A stretch of 64,000 bases of DNA from Butyrivibrio sp. X503 (GTDB taxonomy: Bacteria; Bacillota; Clostridia; Lachnospirales; Lachnospiraceae), in the NCBI RefSeq assembly GCF_003625475.1, contig NZ_RAIQ01000006.1:1-64000 (forward strand). The letters run 5' to 3'. Below, one piece after another: positions 63,250-64,000 of the stretch. Both the position numbers and the translations under genes were made by a program. Under the pieces are notes generated by a model, which was not told the origin of the DNA, ran no database searches, and was given only the letters and a program-made list of their open reading frames with translations. The stretch's first letter is position 1, and each line of letters begins with the position of its first letter.

Positions 63250-64000
63250 TCAGCACTTAGGTGTTGCGAGGTGGAGAACTCTTTCTTTGATCTCCTGGGT
63301 GCGTCCCTGGTTCCAGAACTGTGTTCCGATGTAACCACAGGTACGTCTTGCAACATTCATCTTGTTCTGATCTCTGTTACCACAGTTAGGGCATTCCCAG
63401 ATGAGCTTGCCGTCTGTATCTGTAACGATCTTGATCTCCCCATCATAACCGCAACACTGGCAATAATCAGACTTGGTGTTGAGCTCTGCGTACATGATAT
63501 TGTCGTAGATGTACTTCATAACTGATATAACCGCATCGATATTGTTGGTCATATCGGGAACCTCAACGTAGCTGATAGCTCCTCCGGGTGACAGAGCCTG
63601 GAACTCAGACTCAAATTTAAGCTTGGTAAATGCATCTATCTGCTCTGTTACATGAACATGATAGCTGTTTGTGATATAGTTCTTGTCTGTAACTTCCGGA
63701 ATGCTTCCAAAACGCTTCTGAAGGCACTTAGCAAACTTGTAAGTGGTTGACTCAAGAGGTGTTCCGTAAAGTGAGAACGAAATATTGGTCTCTGCTCTCC
63801 ACTTAGCGCACTTGTCGTTAAGGAACTGCATTACCTGAATTGCAAAATCTTTACCCTTGGCATCGGTGTGTGATACACCCTTCATGTACTTGGTACATTC
63901 GCAAAGTCCGGCATAGCCAAGTGATATTGTCGAGTAGTTACCAAACAAAAGCTTGTCTATGTTCTCGCCCTTCTTAAGTCTTGCAAGGGCTCCGTTCTGC
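63250..64000 (-). CDS. nrdD: Anaerobic ribonucleoside-triphosphate reductase (C-terminal part; 5' end outside window)
   Basis: The frame is open to the right edge, so about 249 C-terminal residues are seen. They include STISLGYAGLCECTKYM, the zinc site CQCCGYDG plus CPNCGN, and the glycyl-radical loop RRTCGYIGTQ near the C-terminus. NrdD reduces NTPs to dNTPs under anaerobic conditions, with formate or thioredoxin as reductant. Presence of this class III enzyme points to an anaerobe. nrdG lies downstream. Confidence 0.94.
   Translation of the reverse strand, partial: QNGALARLKKGENIDKLLFGNYSTISLGYAGLCECTKYMKGVSHTDAKGKDFAIQVMQFLNDKCAKWRAETNISFSLYGTPLESTTYKFAKCLQKRFGSIPEVTDKNYITNSYHVHVTEQIDAFTKLKFESEFQALSPGGAISYVEVPDMTNNIDAVISVMKYIYDNIMYAELNTKSDYCQCCGYDGEIKIVTDTDGKLIWECPNCGNRDQNKMNVARRTCGYIGTQFWNQGRTQEIKERVLHLATPKC

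Noticed and set aside
62571..63356. A 261-codon start for nrdG
   Set aside because: The extra 78 N-terminal codons cover the intergenic hairpin and end of nrdD and have no family similarity; the ATG at 63122 has a ribosome binding site and gives normal length.

Overview
The window looks like a chromosomal segment of an anaerobic, low-to-mid GC Gram-positive bacterium of the Clostridia, most likely Lachnospiraceae (Butyrivibrio, Pseudobutyrivibrio or a relative). This is inferred from several things seen together: strong AGGAGG ribosome binding sites, T-box leaders on ileS and proS, an anaerobic NrdD/NrdG ribonucleotide reductase, a flavodiiron protein, a secreted multi-CBM protein and the order of the housekeeping genes. 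I see no plasmid, phage, insertion sequence or CRISPR array. Most genes lie on the minus strand.

Layout. Positions 1-2789 hold the N-terminal part of a large secreted protein made of repeated CBM6-like modules, behind a promoter crowded with palindromes. Positions 3058-7302 hold an aminotransferase/Lrp pair, a HypE/PurM-like protein ending in cysteine, and a VanW protein. Positions 7376-14151 hold a small membrane-anchored protein, galK, the TelA/XpaC pair and glycogen phosphorylase. Positions 14316-17837 hold ileS with its T-box. Positions 17845-23771 form a complete oligopeptide ABC operon (oppA-B-C-D-F). Positions 23799-26749 hold a threonine aldolase-like enzyme, a free-methionine sulfoxide reductase and an rRNA methyltransferase. 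A tRNA-Gly with a peculiar inverted tRNA-like copy follows. Positions 27118-30695 hold a cytidylate-kinase-like protein and a TAXI-type TRAP transporter. Positions 30756-37250 are more accessory: an AraC regulator, a lipoprotein, an erythromycin-esterase-fold protein, tRNA-Pro, a CbxX AAA+ ATPase and a secreted glycosidase-like protein.

Positions 37317-44071 form one close-packed run, greA - flavin reductase - solute-binding lipoprotein - hybrid histidine kinase - flavodiiron protein. It looks like a sensory and redox-detoxification operon and is the most system-like unit in the window. Positions 44144-47227 hold class II aldolase and a GH13 amylase, which with glgP, galK and the CBM protein point to carbohydrate metabolism. 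Positions 47467-55210 match the Firmicutes cluster ftsH-hpt-tilS-divIC-rqcP, but without the sporulation genes usually interleaved there, and it is joined to a PEGA-domain protein and cca. The CCA-adding enzyme fits the fact that both tRNAs here lack an encoded CCA. Positions 55312-58717 hold two tandem, paralogous membrane diguanylate cyclases. Positions 58792-60561 hold proS with its T-box. Positions 60586-64000 hold an unknown acidic coiled-coil protein with a small overlapping ORF, an AlkD-like glycosylase, nrdG and the 3' end of nrdD.

Starts were moved from the longest ORF to the codon with the best ribosome binding site where the sequence justified it. All functions are from motif recognition by eye; no search or folding program was run.
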